This document shows, piece by piece, positions 16,468 to 25,745 of a DNA stretch of 64,000 nucleotides. Numbering within the stretch: position 1 is the stretch's first letter; each line of letters begins with the position of its first letter. A program made the translations under genes and the position numbers. The stretch is from Micromonospora sediminimaris (GTDB taxonomy: Bacteria; Actinomycetota; Actinomycetes; Mycobacteriales; Micromonosporaceae), in the NCBI GenBank assembly GCA_900112325.1, contig FOLJ01000009.1, forward strand, positions 186,001 to 250,000, in the 5' to 3' direction. The notes beneath the pieces are model-generated. The model worked only from the letters and a program-made list of their open reading frames with translations. It was not told where the DNA came from and made no database searches.

Positions 16468-19400
16468 TCAGGGGCGGGGAAGTGCCGCCTCGATCAGCGC
16501 GTTCTGCTCGACCTCGTGCATCTTCGCCGACCCGACGGCCGGAGCCGCGGCGGCCGGACGGGAGATGCGGCGCAGCCGGACACCGTCGAGGTGCTCCAGC
16601 AGGTTGAGCGCGACGAACGACCAGGCGCCCTGGTTGGCCGGCTCCTCCTGTACCCAGGCGAAGTCCTCCGCGTTCGGGAACTGCGCGAGCGCGGCCCGGA
16701 TCTCCTCCACCGGCATCGGGTAGAGCTGCTCCAGCCGGATGATCGCCGTGTTGCTGATGCCGCGCTCCTGCCGGGCCTGGAACAGGTCGTAGTAGACCTT
16801 GCCCGAGCAGAGCAGCACCCGCTTGACCCGCTCGGGGTTGCCGGCCGCCGGGTCGGCCAGCACCGGGGAGAAGGTGCCGGTGGTGAAGTCCTCCACCGAC
16901 GAGACGCAGAGCTTGTGCCGCAGCAGCGACTTCGGTGTGAACACCACGAGCGGCTTGCGCTTGGGCGAGAGGGCCTGGCGGCGCAGCAGGTGGAAGTAGT
17001 TCGCCGGGGTGGTCGGGTTCGCCACCCGCATGTTGTCCTCGGCACAGAGCTGGAGGAAGCGCTCCGGGCGGCCGGAGGTGTGGTCCGGCCCCTGACCCTC
17101 GTGGCCGTGCGGCAGCAGCAGGGTGACCGCGGAGCGCTGGCCCCACTTCACCTCGCCGGAGGAGATGAACTCGTCGATCACCGTCTGGGCACCGTTGACG
17201 AAGTCGCCGAACTGCGCCTCCCAGCAGACCAGGGCGTCGAGGTTCTCCACGGAGTAGCCGTACTCGAAGCCCATCGCCGCGTACTCGGACAGCAGCGAAT
17301 CGTGCACGAAGAACCGGGAACGTTCGCCGTCGCCGGTCAGCGTCTGCAACGGCAGGTAGTCGTCGCCGGTCTGGGCGTCGACGACGGAGGCGTGTCGCTG
17401 CACGAAAGTGCCCCGACGTGAGTCCTGCCCGGCGAGCCGGACGGTGATCCCGTCGTGCAGCAGCGCGCCGAAGGCGATGATCTCGCCGAAGCCCCAGTCG
17501 ACGTTGCCCTCGACGGCCATCCGGGCCCGCCGGTCGAGTAGCTGCTGGATCCGCTTGTGCGGGGTGAAGCCCTCGGGCAGGTTGACGTGCGCCTCACCGA
17601 TGGCCTTGATGACCGACGCCTCGGTCGCGGTCTCCACCTGCGGCTCGGGCTCGTCCTGCCGGGGCGGGCGGCTCAGCTGGCGTGGCGTGCTGGCCGCGTC
17701 GCGGGTGGCCTTGAAGACCCGCTCCAACTGTGCCTGGTAGTCGCGCAGCAACTCCTCGGCGTCTTCCACGGTGATGTCACCCCGCCCGATCAGCTCCTCG
17801 GTGTAGAGCTTGCGGACCGAGCGCTTCGAGTCGATGATCCGGTACATCTGGGGGTTGGACATCGAGGGGTCGTCGCCCTCGTTGTGCCCGCGCCGCCGGT
17901 AGCAGACCAGGTCGATGACGACGTCCTTGTTGAACGCCTGACGGTACTCGAAGGCGAGCCGGGCGACCCGGACCACGGCCTCCGGGTCGTCGCCGTTGAC
18001 GTGGAAGATCGGCGCCTCGACCATCCGGGCCACGTCGGTGCTGTAGAGGCTGGAGCGGCTGTACTCCGGGGCGGTGGTGAAACCGACCTGGTTGTTGACC
18101 ACCACGTGCACGGTCCCGCCGGTGCGGTAGCCGCGCAGCTGGGAGAGGTTGAGCGTCTCGGCCACCACGCCCTGACCGGCGAAGGCCGCGTCACCGTGCA
18201 CCGCCAGCGGCAGCACGGTGTAGCCCTCCAACTTGAGATCGATGCGGTCCTGCTTGGCCCGCACGATGCCCTCCAGCACCGGGTCGACGGCCTCCAGGTG
18301 GGACGGGTTCGCCACCACCGAGACCTTCACGGCGTGGTCGCCGTCGGGGGTGGTGAACTTGCCGTTCTGGCCGAGGTGGTACTTCACGTCGCCGGAGCCC
18401 TGGGTGGAGCGCGGGTCCAGGTGCCCCTCGAACTCGGAGAAGATCTTTTCGTACGGCTTGCCGACGATGTTGGCAAGCACGTTGAGCCGGCCCCGGTGGG
18501 CCATGCCGATGACCACCTCGTCCAGTCCGCTCTCGGCGGCGGACTCCAGCACCTCGCCGAGCAGCGGGATCAGCGACTCGCCACCCTCCAGCGAGAAGCG
18601 CTTCTGGCCGACGTACTTGGTCTGGAGGAAGGTCTCGAACGCCTCGGCGGCGTTGAGCCGGTTGAGCACGTGCTTCTGCTCGCCGGCCGGCGGCTTCTCG
18701 TACTTGCGCTCGACCCGTTCCTGGATCCAGCGGCGCTCCTCCGGATCCTGGATGTGCATGTACTCGATGCCGACCCGCCGGCAGTACGAGTCGCGCAGCA
18801 CGCCCAGGATCGAGCGCAGCTTCATCCGCTGCTTGCCGGCGAAACCGTTCACCGGGAAGGTGCGGTCCAGGTCCCAGAGGGTCAGCCCATGTTGGAGGAC
18901 GTCCAGGTCCGGGTGCTTGCGGATCTTGAACTCGAGCGGGTCGGTGTCGGCCATCAGGTGGCCGCGCACCCGGTACGCGTGGATCAGCTCGTGCACCCGG
19001 GCCGTCTTGTTGATCTGGCCTTCGCTGTCGACCGCGACGTCGCGCATCCAGCGCACGGGCTCGTAGGGGATGCGCAGCGAGGTGAAGATCTGGTCGTAGA
19101 AGCCGTGCTCGCCGAGCATCAGCTCGTGCATGACCTTGAGGAACTCACCGGACTGCGCGCCCTGGATGATCCGGTGGTCGTACGTGCTGGTCAGTGTGAT
19201 GACCTTGCTGACCGCCAGCTCGGCCAGGGTGGCCTCGCTCATGCCCTGGTACGGCGCCGGGTACTCCATGGCGCCGACCCCGATGATCGCGCTCTGGCCC
19301 TGCATCAGGCGCGGCATGGAGTGCACCGTGCCGATGCCGCCGGGGTTGGTCAGCGAGATCGTGGTGCCGGAGTAGTCCTCCATGGTCAGCTCGTTGCGCC

Positions 19401-20220
19401 GGGCACGCCGGACGACGTCCTCGTACGCCTGCCAGAACTGCCGGAAGTCCATCTGCTCGCAGGCCTTGATGGAGGGGACCACCAGGTTGCGGCTGCCGTC
19501 CGGCTTGGTCAGGTCGATGGCGATGCCCAGGTTGACGTGCTCGGGGCGGACCATCACCGGCTTGCCGTCGACCTCGGCGAAGGAGTTGTTCATCTCGGGG
19601 TGCGCGACAAGCGCCCGCACCAGGGCGTAGCCGATCAGGTGGGTGAAGCTGACCTTGCCGCCGCGGCCCCGGGCGAGGTGGTTGTTGATCACGATGCGGT
19701 TGTCGACCAGGAGCTTGGCCGGCACGGCTCGGACACTCGTCGCGGTCGGTACGGCCAGCGACGCATCCATGTTCTGGACGATCTTGGCGGCTACTCCGCG
19801 CAGCGGGGTGGTCTGTGGCCCGTTGGCGGTGGGCGCGGTCCGGGTCGGCTGGCTCTTCGCCGGCTCGGCCTTGGCCGGCTTCGCGGTGGTCGGCTTCGCG
19901 GCGGGCGCCGGCTTCGACGTCGCCGCCGTGGTACCGCGTTCCGCCTTGCCCGCCGGCTCGGCCTTCGCCGCCGGTTCGCTCTTCGCCGTCGGCTCGGTCC
20001 TGGCCGGGGTGGCGTCCGTGGTCGCGGCGGTGGTGGCCGGCCGCCCGTCACCGGTGCCCGCTGTGCTCTGGCCGGGACGGTAGTCGGCGAAGAAATCGTG
20101 CCAGGCCGGGTCGACGCTGCTGGGATCGGCGAGATACCGCTGGTACATCTCCTCGACGATCCACTCGTTCGGGCCGAAACCCGCCAGTGGGTTCTCCTGC
20201 GAAGTCTGCTGGGTCGACAC
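16468..20220 (-). CDS. kgd: Multifunctional 2-oxoglutarate decarboxylase/dehydrogenase (E1-E2 fusion)
   Basis: 1250 residues. Thiamine-diphosphate enzyme of the citric acid cycle that decarboxylates 2-oxoglutarate, acting as the E1o (and partly E2o) component. Parts in order: a short N-terminal segment ([16 protein letters not shown]), an Ala/Pro/Lys/Thr-rich linker (about 45-130), an E2-type acyltransferase domain without lipoyl domain (to about 385; [16 protein letters not shown] carries the active-site region), then the E1 domain with HRGRLNVL and the cofactor site GDAAFAGQG...NNQVGFTT (about 675-710). This is the mycobacterial Kgd/OdhA layout, which in those genera is inhibited by the FHA protein GarA/OdhI. 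The start is the GTG at 20220. Confidence 0.97.
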   Translation of the reverse strand: MSTQQTSQENPLAGFGPNEWIVEEMYQRYLADPSSVDPAWHDFFADYRPGQSTAGTGDGRPATTAATTDATPARTEPTAKSEPAAKAEPAGKAERGTTAATSKPAPAAKPTTAKPAKAEPAKSQPTRTAPTANGPQTTPLRGVAAKIVQNMDASLAVPTATSVRAVPAKLLVDNRIVINNHLARGRGGKVSFTHLIGYALVRALVAHPEMNNSFAEVDGKPVMVRPEHVNLGIAIDLTKPDGSRNLVVPSIKACEQMDFRQFWQAYEDVVRRARRNELTMEDYSGTTISLTNPGGIGTVHSMPRLMQGQSAIIGVGAMEYPAPYQGMSEATLAELAVSKVITLTSTYDHRIIQGAQSGEFLKVMHELMLGEHGFYDQIFTSLRIPYEPVRWMRDVAVDSEGQINKTARVHELIHAYRVRGHLMADTDPLEFKIRKHPDLDVLQHGLTLWDLDRTFPVNGFAGKQRMKLRSILGVLRDSYCRRVGIEYMHIQDPEERRWIQERVERKYEKPPAGEQKHVLNRLNAAEAFETFLQTKYVGQKRFSLEGGESLIPLLGEVLESAAESGLDEVVIGMAHRGRLNVLANIVGKPYEKIFSEFEGHLDPRSTQGSGDVKYHLGQNGKFTTPDGDHAVKVSVVANPSHLEAVDPVLEGIVRAKQDRIDLKLEGYTVLPLAVHGDAAFAGQGVVAETLNLSQLRGYRTGGTVHVVVNNQVGFTTAPEYSRSSLYSTDVARMVEAPIFHVNGDDPEAVVRVARLAFEYRQAFNKDVVIDLVCYRRRGHNEGDDPSMSNPQMYRIIDSKRSVRKLYTEELIGRGDITVEDAEELLRDYQAQLERVFKATRDAASTPRQLSRPPRQDEPEPQVETATEASVIKAIGEAHVNLPEGFTPHKRIQQLLDRRARMAVEGNVDWGFGEIIAFGALLHDGITVRLAGQDSRRGTFVQRHASVVDAQTGDDYLPLQTLTGDGERSRFFVHDSLLSEYAAMGFEYGYSVENLDALVCWEAQFGDFVNGAQTVIDEFISSGEVKWGQRSAVTLLLPHGHEGQGPDHTSGRPERFLQLCAEDNMRVANPTTPANYFHLLRRQALSPKRKPLVVFTPKSLLRHKLCVSSVEDFTTGTFSPVLADPAAGNPERVKRVLLCSGKVYYDLFQARQERGISNTAIIRLEQLYPMPVEEIRAALAQFPNAEDFAWVQEEPANQGAWSFVALNLLEHLDGVRLRRISRPAAAAPAVGSAKMHEVEQNALIEAALPRP

Positions 20221-20414
20221 GGCCGGTAATCGCCTCTTTCACGCGGGTTTGTGTGTCACGCGGTGTCCGATGCGCCGGGACGGACGCAGAGGACGGTTCC
20301 AGGCTACGCCGTAGCGAACCCCGGGGCATTTCCGCCTCCGTCGCGTGGTCGGATTCACAGAAGATGCCAGAAGTTCGGTAAGCGCTGCGTATTCCCTTGA
20401 TCGCTGCTATGGCC

Positions 20415-20459
20415 GACGGGCCCGGTGCGCCGGCTGTCGACCGGTGCACCGGGCCCGTC
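20415..20459 (-). terminator. Hairpin terminator after the ABC transporter genes
   Basis: GACGGGCCCGGTGC pairs perfectly with GCACCGGGCCCGTC, a 14-bp stem with a 17-base loop, 35 bases past the permease stop. Confidence 0.8.
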
Positions 20460-20493
20460 GGGGCGGAGGCGACCCGAGTCGGTCGCCCGGGTG

Positions 20494-21309
20494 TCAGGAG
20501 ACGTCGCGGCGCCGGGTGATGAGGATTCCGACCACGCCGCTGACCACGGCGTACCCCACCAGCACGAGCGCGCCGACCCACCAGGCGGGCAGCATCTCGT
20601 TCTCGCCTGGCGTGATCATCACCTGGGAGGCGGCGGCCGGCCAGACCACCTGCCACTTGATCACGGCCATGTTGTCCAGCACGTTGGCCAGCAGAAGGAA
20701 GAGCAGGCCCACCACCTGGGTTCCGATCAGGTAGAGCACCGAGGCGGTGATCACCGCGCCCAACTGATTGGTGATCAGCGTGCCGATGCCCACGCCGAGC
20801 ACCGTCCAGATCGCGTACGCCATCAGGTTGAGCAGCAGGGCCCGTTGCACCTCCCACTCGCCGAGCAGCGTGCCGTAGTCGTTCAGCGACAGGAACGTCG
20901 CACCGGCGGCGAGGTCGATGATCGTGGTGACCAGCCAGAACGCGAAGCCGAGCAGGCTGGCCGCGATGAGCTTGCTGACGATCACCGAGGTGCGTCGCGG
21001 GGTGGCCAGGAACGTCGTGGTCGCGGTCTGGTGGAAGAACTCGTTGGTGACCATGAGAATGCCGATGAGCATCACGAACATCAGCCCCAGGTACTGCCCC
21101 GAGGTGTAGAGGTTCGCCGCCTGAGCGGGCGCGGAGGCGGCGTCGCCGGTGTAGCCGAACTCCTCCCCGCCGCCGCTGAGCGTCTCGCTGGCCAGCCACG
21201 CGTTGAAGGCGAAGGCCAGGGCGATCGACAGGAACGCCCCGATGGCCAGCCACCACCAGGTGCTGGTCGTACGGATCTTGAGAAGTTCGGAGCGGACAAG
21301 GTTGCTCAT
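20494..21309 (-). CDS. ABC-2 type transporter permease
   Basis: 271 residues with six hydrophobic spans, beginning MSNLVRSELLKIRTTSTWWW, the usual N-terminus of actinobacterial ABC-2 permeases. A long extracytoplasmic loop (about residues 43-70) follows the first span, and NEFFHQTATTTFLATPRR is the cytoplasmic coupling segment. Exporter of unknown substrate with the ATPase encoded immediately upstream (ATGA overlap). The terminator at 20415-20459 closes the operon. Confidence 0.93.
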   Translation of the reverse strand: MSNLVRSELLKIRTTSTWWWLAIGAFLSIALAFAFNAWLASETLSGGGEEFGYTGDAASAPAQAANLYTSGQYLGLMFVMLIGILMVTNEFFHQTATTTFLATPRRTSVIVSKLIAASLLGFAFWLVTTIIDLAAGATFLSLNDYGTLLGEWEVQRALLLNLMAYAIWTVLGVGIGTLITNQLGAVITASVLYLIGTQVVGLLFLLLANVLDNMAVIKWQVVWPAAASQVMITPGENEMLPAWWVGALVLVGYAVVSGVVGILITRRRDVS

Positions 21310-22241
21310 CGGATGCCCGCCTTTCCGGCCGTCAGCTCCAGGAACACGCGTTCCAGGTCGGGTCGTTCAGTGGTCAGCTCGTGCAGTTCCACCCCGGCCG
21401 CCAGGGCCGCCCGGCCCACCGTCGGGGCGTCGACCCCGCCGATCAGGAGCGCGCCCTGCCCGTCGCTGTCCACCGTGGCCGGCCCGTCCTTCAGCGCGGC
21501 GGTGAGCGCGTCGGCCTGCGGAGTACGGACCCGGACCCGGACGCCCTGCGCCATGGAACCGATCACCTGCTCCACCGGCCCCTGCCGGACCAACTGCCCG
21601 GCCGCGATGATCACCACGTCGTCGGCCAGCAACTGCATCTCGGAGAGCAGGTGGCTGGAGACGAGCACGGTACGGCCCTCGGTGGCCAGGCCCTTGAGGA
21701 ACCCGCGCATCCACCGGATGCCCTCCGGGTCCAACCCGTTGGCCGGCTCGTCGAGGATCAGCACCCGCGGGTCGCCGAGCATCGCGGCGGCGATGCCGAG
21801 CCGCTGCTTCATGCCCAGCGAGTAGCCCTTGAACTTGCGCTTGGCGGCCGGCGTCAGCCCGACCAGCTCCAACGCCTGGTCGGCCCGCTCCCGCGGCAGC
21901 CCGGCGGCGGCGCAGATCACCCGCAGGTGGTTGATGCCGGTACGGCCCTTGTGCGCGCTGGACGCCTCCAGGACCGCGCCGACGTGCCGCAGCGGGTCGG
22001 CCAGTTCGGGGTACCGCTGGCCACCGATGGTCGCCCCGCCGGCAGTCGGGGTGACCAGGTTCAGCAGCATGCGCAGGGTGGTGGTCTTACCCGCACCGTT
22101 CGGGCCGAGGAAGCCGGTGACCCGACCCGGTTCGACCGTGAAGGACAGGTTGTTGACCGCGAGCACGTTGCGGTACCGCTTGGTCAGACCGGAAACCACG
22201 ATCTGTGCGTCGTTGGTGGGGCTTGGTCGCCCGTCGGTCAT
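21306..22241 (-). CDS. ABC transporter ATP-binding protein
   Basis: 311 residues. Walker A GPNGAGKTT, Q-loop region, the signature YSLGMKQRLGIA, Walker B VLILDEPANGLDPEG and switch histidine SSHLLSE are all intact; the last 80 residues form the C-terminal extension typical of ABC-2 drug/antibiotic exporters (DRA family). The start is the ATG at 22241 with GGGAGGAG seven bases upstream; a longer open frame upstream lacks such a site. A lower-GC stretch near 22286-22312 (minus strand TTGAATTGTTTGACCATTAA) is the likely promoter/operator zone. Confidence 0.94.
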   Translation of the reverse strand: MTDGRPSPTNDAQIVVSGLTKRYRNVLAVNNLSFTVEPGRVTGFLGPNGAGKTTTLRMLLNLVTPTAGGATIGGQRYPELADPLRHVGAVLEASSAHKGRTGINHLRVICAAAGLPRERADQALELVGLTPAAKRKFKGYSLGMKQRLGIAAAMLGDPRVLILDEPANGLDPEGIRWMRGFLKGLATEGRTVLVSSHLLSEMQLLADDVVIIAAGQLVRQGPVEQVIGSMAQGVRVRVRTPQADALTAALKDGPATVDSDGQGALLIGGVDAPTVGRAALAAGVELHELTTERPDLERVFLELTAGKAGIR

Positions 22242-22390
22242 CGTTCTCCTCCCGTGGCGGCGCCGGGGTGCGCCGTTGCACAGCGTGACGTTAATGGTCA
22301 AACAATTCAATCGGGCTCGTTCGGGAAATCGTGGTCCGCCTCAGGCAGGAGCCGTCTCATCCCCAGGTACGAGCCGATGGACAGACGTGT

Positions 22391-23038
22391 CTACACGGCG
22401 ATCCAGGTTGCCCGGGCGTGGCCGAGTAGCTGGCCGTCCGGGGCGTAGAGGCTGGTGTGCACGAACGCCTTGCGGCCTTCGGTGCCGATCAACGTACCGG
22501 TCACCACGCACTCGTCGCCCGGACGGGGCAGTGCGTCGATCCGGGCCGCGATCCGGCCGAGCACGTACGGGCGGCCGGCGCCGATCACCGCCCAGCCGCC
22601 GGGGCAGTCCAGGGCCGCCCAGACCGTGGCGAGGACGACCTGCCGGGGCGCCCGCACCGGCGCGGCCGTCCGGCCGTCCGGCAGCCGACCCGGAAAGATC
22701 CGCAGGCCGTCGGCGCGTTCCGGGCCACAGACGTAGCAGCCGGGAAACGGGTGCTCCACCAGCCCCGGGTACGCCGCCGAGGCGGCCCGGGCGGTCGCCA
22801 GGTCCACCGGCGGGACGACCTCGCCGAGATCGCCCGCCGGGCGCAGCTGCGCGATCACCTCGCCGGCCGGGTCGCGCACCTGCGCGTCCACAAGCGTCAA
22901 CGGGGTGTCCAGCGGCGGCGGTCGGCGCAGGGTCACCTCGACCGGACCGTCCCCGCCGTACGCGGCGGCGAAGACCCCGGCGCTCCAACCGCCGTTGCCT
23001 GAGCCGGACGGTCCGTTGAAGCGTCCCTCGATGATCAT
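22391..23038 (-). CDS. Hotdog-fold (thioesterase-like) protein
   Basis: 215 residues. Two hotdog-like halves can be recognised from RFNGPSGSGNGGWSAGVFAA (substrate-entry region) and VLATVWAALDCPGGWAV (helix 2 of the fold), ending in GRKAFVHTSLYAPDGQLLGHARATWI, a PaaI/4HBT-type last strand. In the middle, FPGCYVCGPER has a CxxC pair that might bind metal. Proteins of this kind may hydrolyse acyl-CoA esters, but no substrate can be assigned. The start is the ATG at 23038, with GGAGGGG five bases upstream, so the initiator is secure. Confidence 0.8.
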   Translation of the reverse strand: MIIEGRFNGPSGSGNGGWSAGVFAAAYGGDGPVEVTLRRPPPLDTPLTLVDAQVRDPAGEVIAQLRPAGDLGEVVPPVDLATARAASAAYPGLVEHPFPGCYVCGPERADGLRIFPGRLPDGRTAAPVRAPRQVVLATVWAALDCPGGWAVIGAGRPYVLGRIAARIDALPRPGDECVVTGTLIGTEGRKAFVHTSLYAPDGQLLGHARATWIAV

Positions 23039-23203
23039 CAAGCCCCTCCGCCCGCCCGGCCTCGTCGCCGGGACACCGGCAGCCTCGCACGCCGCTGCTG
23101 ACGGCTGCGGTGGCGGGTCAGCCACCGGTCGCCGACCGGCGTTCACCGGATCGACATCGCCGGCCACCATGGCCGGCAACCGACCGGGCGCTACACAGAG
23201 GGC

Positions 23204-23968
23204 ATGGCCGTTCTGCCGGCCGCGGGCGTCGCACTGACGACCAGCGGCTACACCCTCTCGATCGCCGACAACCCCAGCCAGGTCGAGGCCGCGCAACGCC
23301 TGCGTCATCAGGTGTTCGCCGGCGAGTTGGGCGCCACCGTGTCCGCCGACGCGGCCGGCCTCGACCGCGACGTTTTCGACAGTTACTGCGATCACCTGGT
23401 GGTGCGCCAGGAGAGCAGCGGTGAGGTGGTCGGCACCTACCGGCTGCTCCCGCCGGGGCGCACCAACCGTCGCTACGCCGAGGGCGAGTTCGACCTGACC
23501 GCGCTCGACCCGTTGCGCACCCAGCTGGTCGAGGCCGGCCGCTCGTGCGTGCACCCCGCGCACCGCAGCGGAGCGGTGATCAACTTGATGTGGGCTGGCA
23601 TCGCCCGCTACCTGCACCTGCGCGGGCTGCGCTGGCTCGGCGGGTGTGCCTCCGTACCGGTGGCCGACGGTGGCCTCGCCGCCGCCGAGATCTGGGCCCA
23701 GGCGCGGGCGAAGCACCTGTCACCGCCGCCGCTGCGGGTCCGGCCGCTGCGGCCCTGGTTCACCGAACCGGGCGTGCCGACCGAGACCGTCGCCGGATCG
23801 GCCCGGCTGGTCCCGCCGCTGCTACGCGGGTACCTGCGGCTCGGCGCCCAGGTCTGCGGGGAGCCGGCGTACGACCCGGACTTCGGGGTGGCCGACTTCT
23901 ACGTGCTGCTCTGCATGGATCGGATCAACCCGCGTTACCTGCGGCACTTCCTCGGCGGGCAGCCGTGA
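23204..23968 (+). CDS. OlsB-like GNAT N-acyltransferase (hemolysin-type family)
   Basis: 254 residues of the ornithine-acyl[ACP] N-acyltransferase (OlsB) family. Conserved blocks: YTLSIADNPSQVEAAQRLRHQVF at the start, EFDSY/DVFDSYCDHLVV, GTYRLLPP, and EAGRSCVHPAHRSGAVINLMW, followed by FYVLLCMDRINPRYLRHFL at the C-terminus. OlsB attaches a 3-hydroxy fatty acid to the amino group of ornithine, the first step of ornithine-lipid synthesis. The stop overlaps the next gene, a PlsC-type O-acyltransferase, in GTGA, matching the OlsB-OlsA order. Ornithine as the acceptor is an inference. Confidence 0.85.
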   Translation: MAVLPAAGVALTTSGYTLSIADNPSQVEAAQRLRHQVFAGELGATVSADAAGLDRDVFDSYCDHLVVRQESSGEVVGTYRLLPPGRTNRRYAEGEFDLTALDPLRTQLVEAGRSCVHPAHRSGAVINLMWAGIARYLHLRGLRWLGGCASVPVADGGLAAAEIWAQARAKHLSPPPLRVRPLRPWFTEPGVPTETVAGSARLVPPLLRGYLRLGAQVCGEPAYDPDFGVADFYVLLCMDRINPRYLRHFLGGQP

Positions 23969-24930
23969 ACACGCTGTGGCGGCCCAGTTCCGGCTGCGGT
24001 CCGGACTGCCTGCCCGGCCCCGGCGATGCTCCCACCATCTCGGCGGTCCGGCAGTTGGGTCGCGCCGCCGGCCTGCTCGGCCTGCTCGGGCTCGGCGTCG
24101 GGTTGGCGGCCCTGCTCCCGGCGCTGCCGACCCGGGAACGTCAGGCCGCGCTGCGCGGTTGGGCCCGATCCACCGCCCGCGCCTGCGGCGTACGCCTCGA
24201 AGTGCGCGGCCGGCTGCCTCGGCGGCGGGCCCTGCTGGTCGCCAACCACGTCTCCTGGTGGGACGTCCTGGCGCTGCTCGCGGTCGCGCCCGCCCGGCTG
24301 GTGGCCAAGCAGGAGGTACGGCGGTGGCCGCTGATCGGTCTGCTCGCCCGCGCGGGCGGCACCGTCTTCGTGGACCGTTCTCGCCCTCGTGGGCTGCCCG
24401 CGACGGTGGGTCGGGTCGCCTCGGCGCTGCGGGCGGGCCGCTCGGTCGCGGTGTTCCCGGAGGGCACCACCTGGTGCGGTGCTTCAGCCGGCTGCCGTCC
24501 GCCGACCGGTTTCCGTCCGGCGATGTTCCAGGCCGCGATCGACGCCGGAGCGCCCGTCGTGCCACTGCGGATCGGCTACCGCTGCGGGGTGACCGGTGAG
24601 ACCACCACGGCACCGGCCTTCGTGGGCGACGAGACGCTGCTGCGGTCGGTGCGGCGGATGCTCGCCGTCCGGAGCCTGACGGTCTGCGTCGACATCGCCG
24701 CGCCGCTGCATCCGGGACGGTCCGCCGACCGGCGGGCGCTGGCTCGGGTCGCCGAGTCGGCGGTGCATCTCGTACCGTCGACGCCAGTCGCGCAGCCGAC
24801 GTCGGTGGTTGCCGTGCCCGGGCAGCCGGCGCGGCCCGCAGCGACAGTGCTGCCGGGACCGACCCGTTCTCCGGCCGCGGCATCCCCCGCCGGGGTGGCG
24901 GGCGAGCGGGAGCTGCCGCTGGCCGCCTGA
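23965..24930 (+). CDS. PlsC-family acyltransferase (OlsA-like)
   Basis: 321 residues. A hydrophobic segment near residues 30-52 is followed by the 1-acylglycerol-phosphate acyltransferase domain: LLVANHVSWWDVLAL contains the catalytic NHxxxxD box, then GGTVFVDRS and VFPEGTTW, the acceptor-binding block. The last 60 residues are Pro/Ala-rich and probably unstructured. With the OlsB-like gene directly upstream (4-base overlap), it would add the second, ester-linked fatty acid to lyso-ornithine lipid. A generic lysophosphatidate acyltransferase is the alternative. Confidence 0.87.
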   Translation: MNTLWRPSSGCGPDCLPGPGDAPTISAVRQLGRAAGLLGLLGLGVGLAALLPALPTRERQAALRGWARSTARACGVRLEVRGRLPRRRALLVANHVSWWDVLALLAVAPARLVAKQEVRRWPLIGLLARAGGTVFVDRSRPRGLPATVGRVASALRAGRSVAVFPEGTTWCGASAGCRPPTGFRPAMFQAAIDAGAPVVPLRIGYRCGVTGETTTAPAFVGDETLLRSVRRMLAVRSLTVCVDIAAPLHPGRSADRRALARVAESAVHLVPSTPVAQPTSVVAVPGQPARPAATVLPGPTRSPAAASPAGVAGERELPLAA

Positions 24931-25043
24931 CCGTCGGTGCCGGGTGACCCGGTGGCTGGAGCAGCGGGCCGATCCTGTCGCTCACAGGTTTTTTCCAGGA
25001 TCCGCCCAGCAGAGGCGCAGTGTCTGCGCGGATGATGGGCGGC

Positions 25044-25745
25044 ATGGCCGCTACCCAGACCGAGGCGCGACTGCTCGTCGTCGAGGACGATCCCAACATC
25101 CTCGAACTGCTCTCCGCGAGCCTGCGCTTTGCGGGATTCGACGTGGCCACCGCCACCAGCGGCAGCGCCGCGCTCAGCGCGGCTCGGGATCATCGTCCCG
25201 ACCTCGTGGTGCTCGACGTGATGCTGCCGGACCTCGACGGGTTCGAGGTGATCCGGATGATGCGCGAGGGCGGTACGCGTACTCCGGTGGTCTTCCTCAC
25301 CGCCCGCGACGCCACCGACGACAAGATCCGTGGGCTCACCCTGGGCGGCGACGACTACGTGACCAAGCCGTTCAGCCTGGAGGAGCTGACCGCCCGGATC
25401 CGGGCGGTGCTGCGCCGCACCAGCACCGGCGATCAGGCACCCGCCCGGCTCACCTTCGCCGACCTGGAGTTGGACGAGGAGACCCACGAGGTGTACCGGG
25501 CCGGTCAGCGGGTGCAGCTTTCGCCTACCGAGTTCAAACTGCTGCGCTACCTGATGCTCAACGCCAACCGGGTGCTGTCCAAGGCGCAGATCCTCGACCA
25601 CGTGTGGAACTACGACTTCCGGGGCGATGACAACATCGTTGAGTCGTACATCTCGTACCTGCGTCGCAAGGTCGACACGACCGATCCCCGGCTGATCCAC
25701 ACCCTGCGTGGCGTCGGGTACGTCCTGCGCAAGCCGGCGGCGTGA
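25044..25745 (+). CDS. OmpR/PhoB-family response regulator (MprA-like)
   Basis: 233 residues. Receiver domain at about 8-120 with acidic pocket VEDD, phosphoacceptor Asp58 in VVLDVMLPD, the T in FLTARD and the K in VTKPF; then a winged-helix DNA-binding domain (LSPTEFKLLRYLM ... VWNYDF ... SYISYLRRKVD ... TLRGVGYVLR). It pairs with the kinase translated from the overlapping GTGA. Several starts are possible: GTG 25020, ATG 25032 or ATG 25044. I use 25044, which gives the usual short N-terminus. GTG 25020 has AGAGG five bases upstream and cannot be excluded. Confidence 0.93.
   Translation: MAATQTEARLLVVEDDPNILELLSASLRFAGFDVATATSGSAALSAARDHRPDLVVLDVMLPDLDGFEVIRMMREGGTRTPVVFLTARDATDDKIRGLTLGGDDYVTKPFSLEELTARIRAVLRRTSTGDQAPARLTFADLELDEETHEVYRAGQRVQLSPTEFKLLRYLMLNANRVLSKAQILDHVWNYDFRGDDNIVESYISYLRRKVDTTDPRLIHTLRGVGYVLRKPAA

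Noticed and set aside
17557..20229. Very long plus-strand open frame opposite kgd (890 codons).
   Set aside because: Shadow of kgd; its sequence is repetitive, Val/Leu/Gly/Asp-rich antisense translation without domains, and the kgd frame shows complete enzyme motifs.
24576..25700. Minus-strand 374-codon frame opposite the OlsA-like gene and the response regulator.
   Set aside because: It spans two well-supported genes and has no recognisable domain; antisense shadow typical of high-GC DNA.
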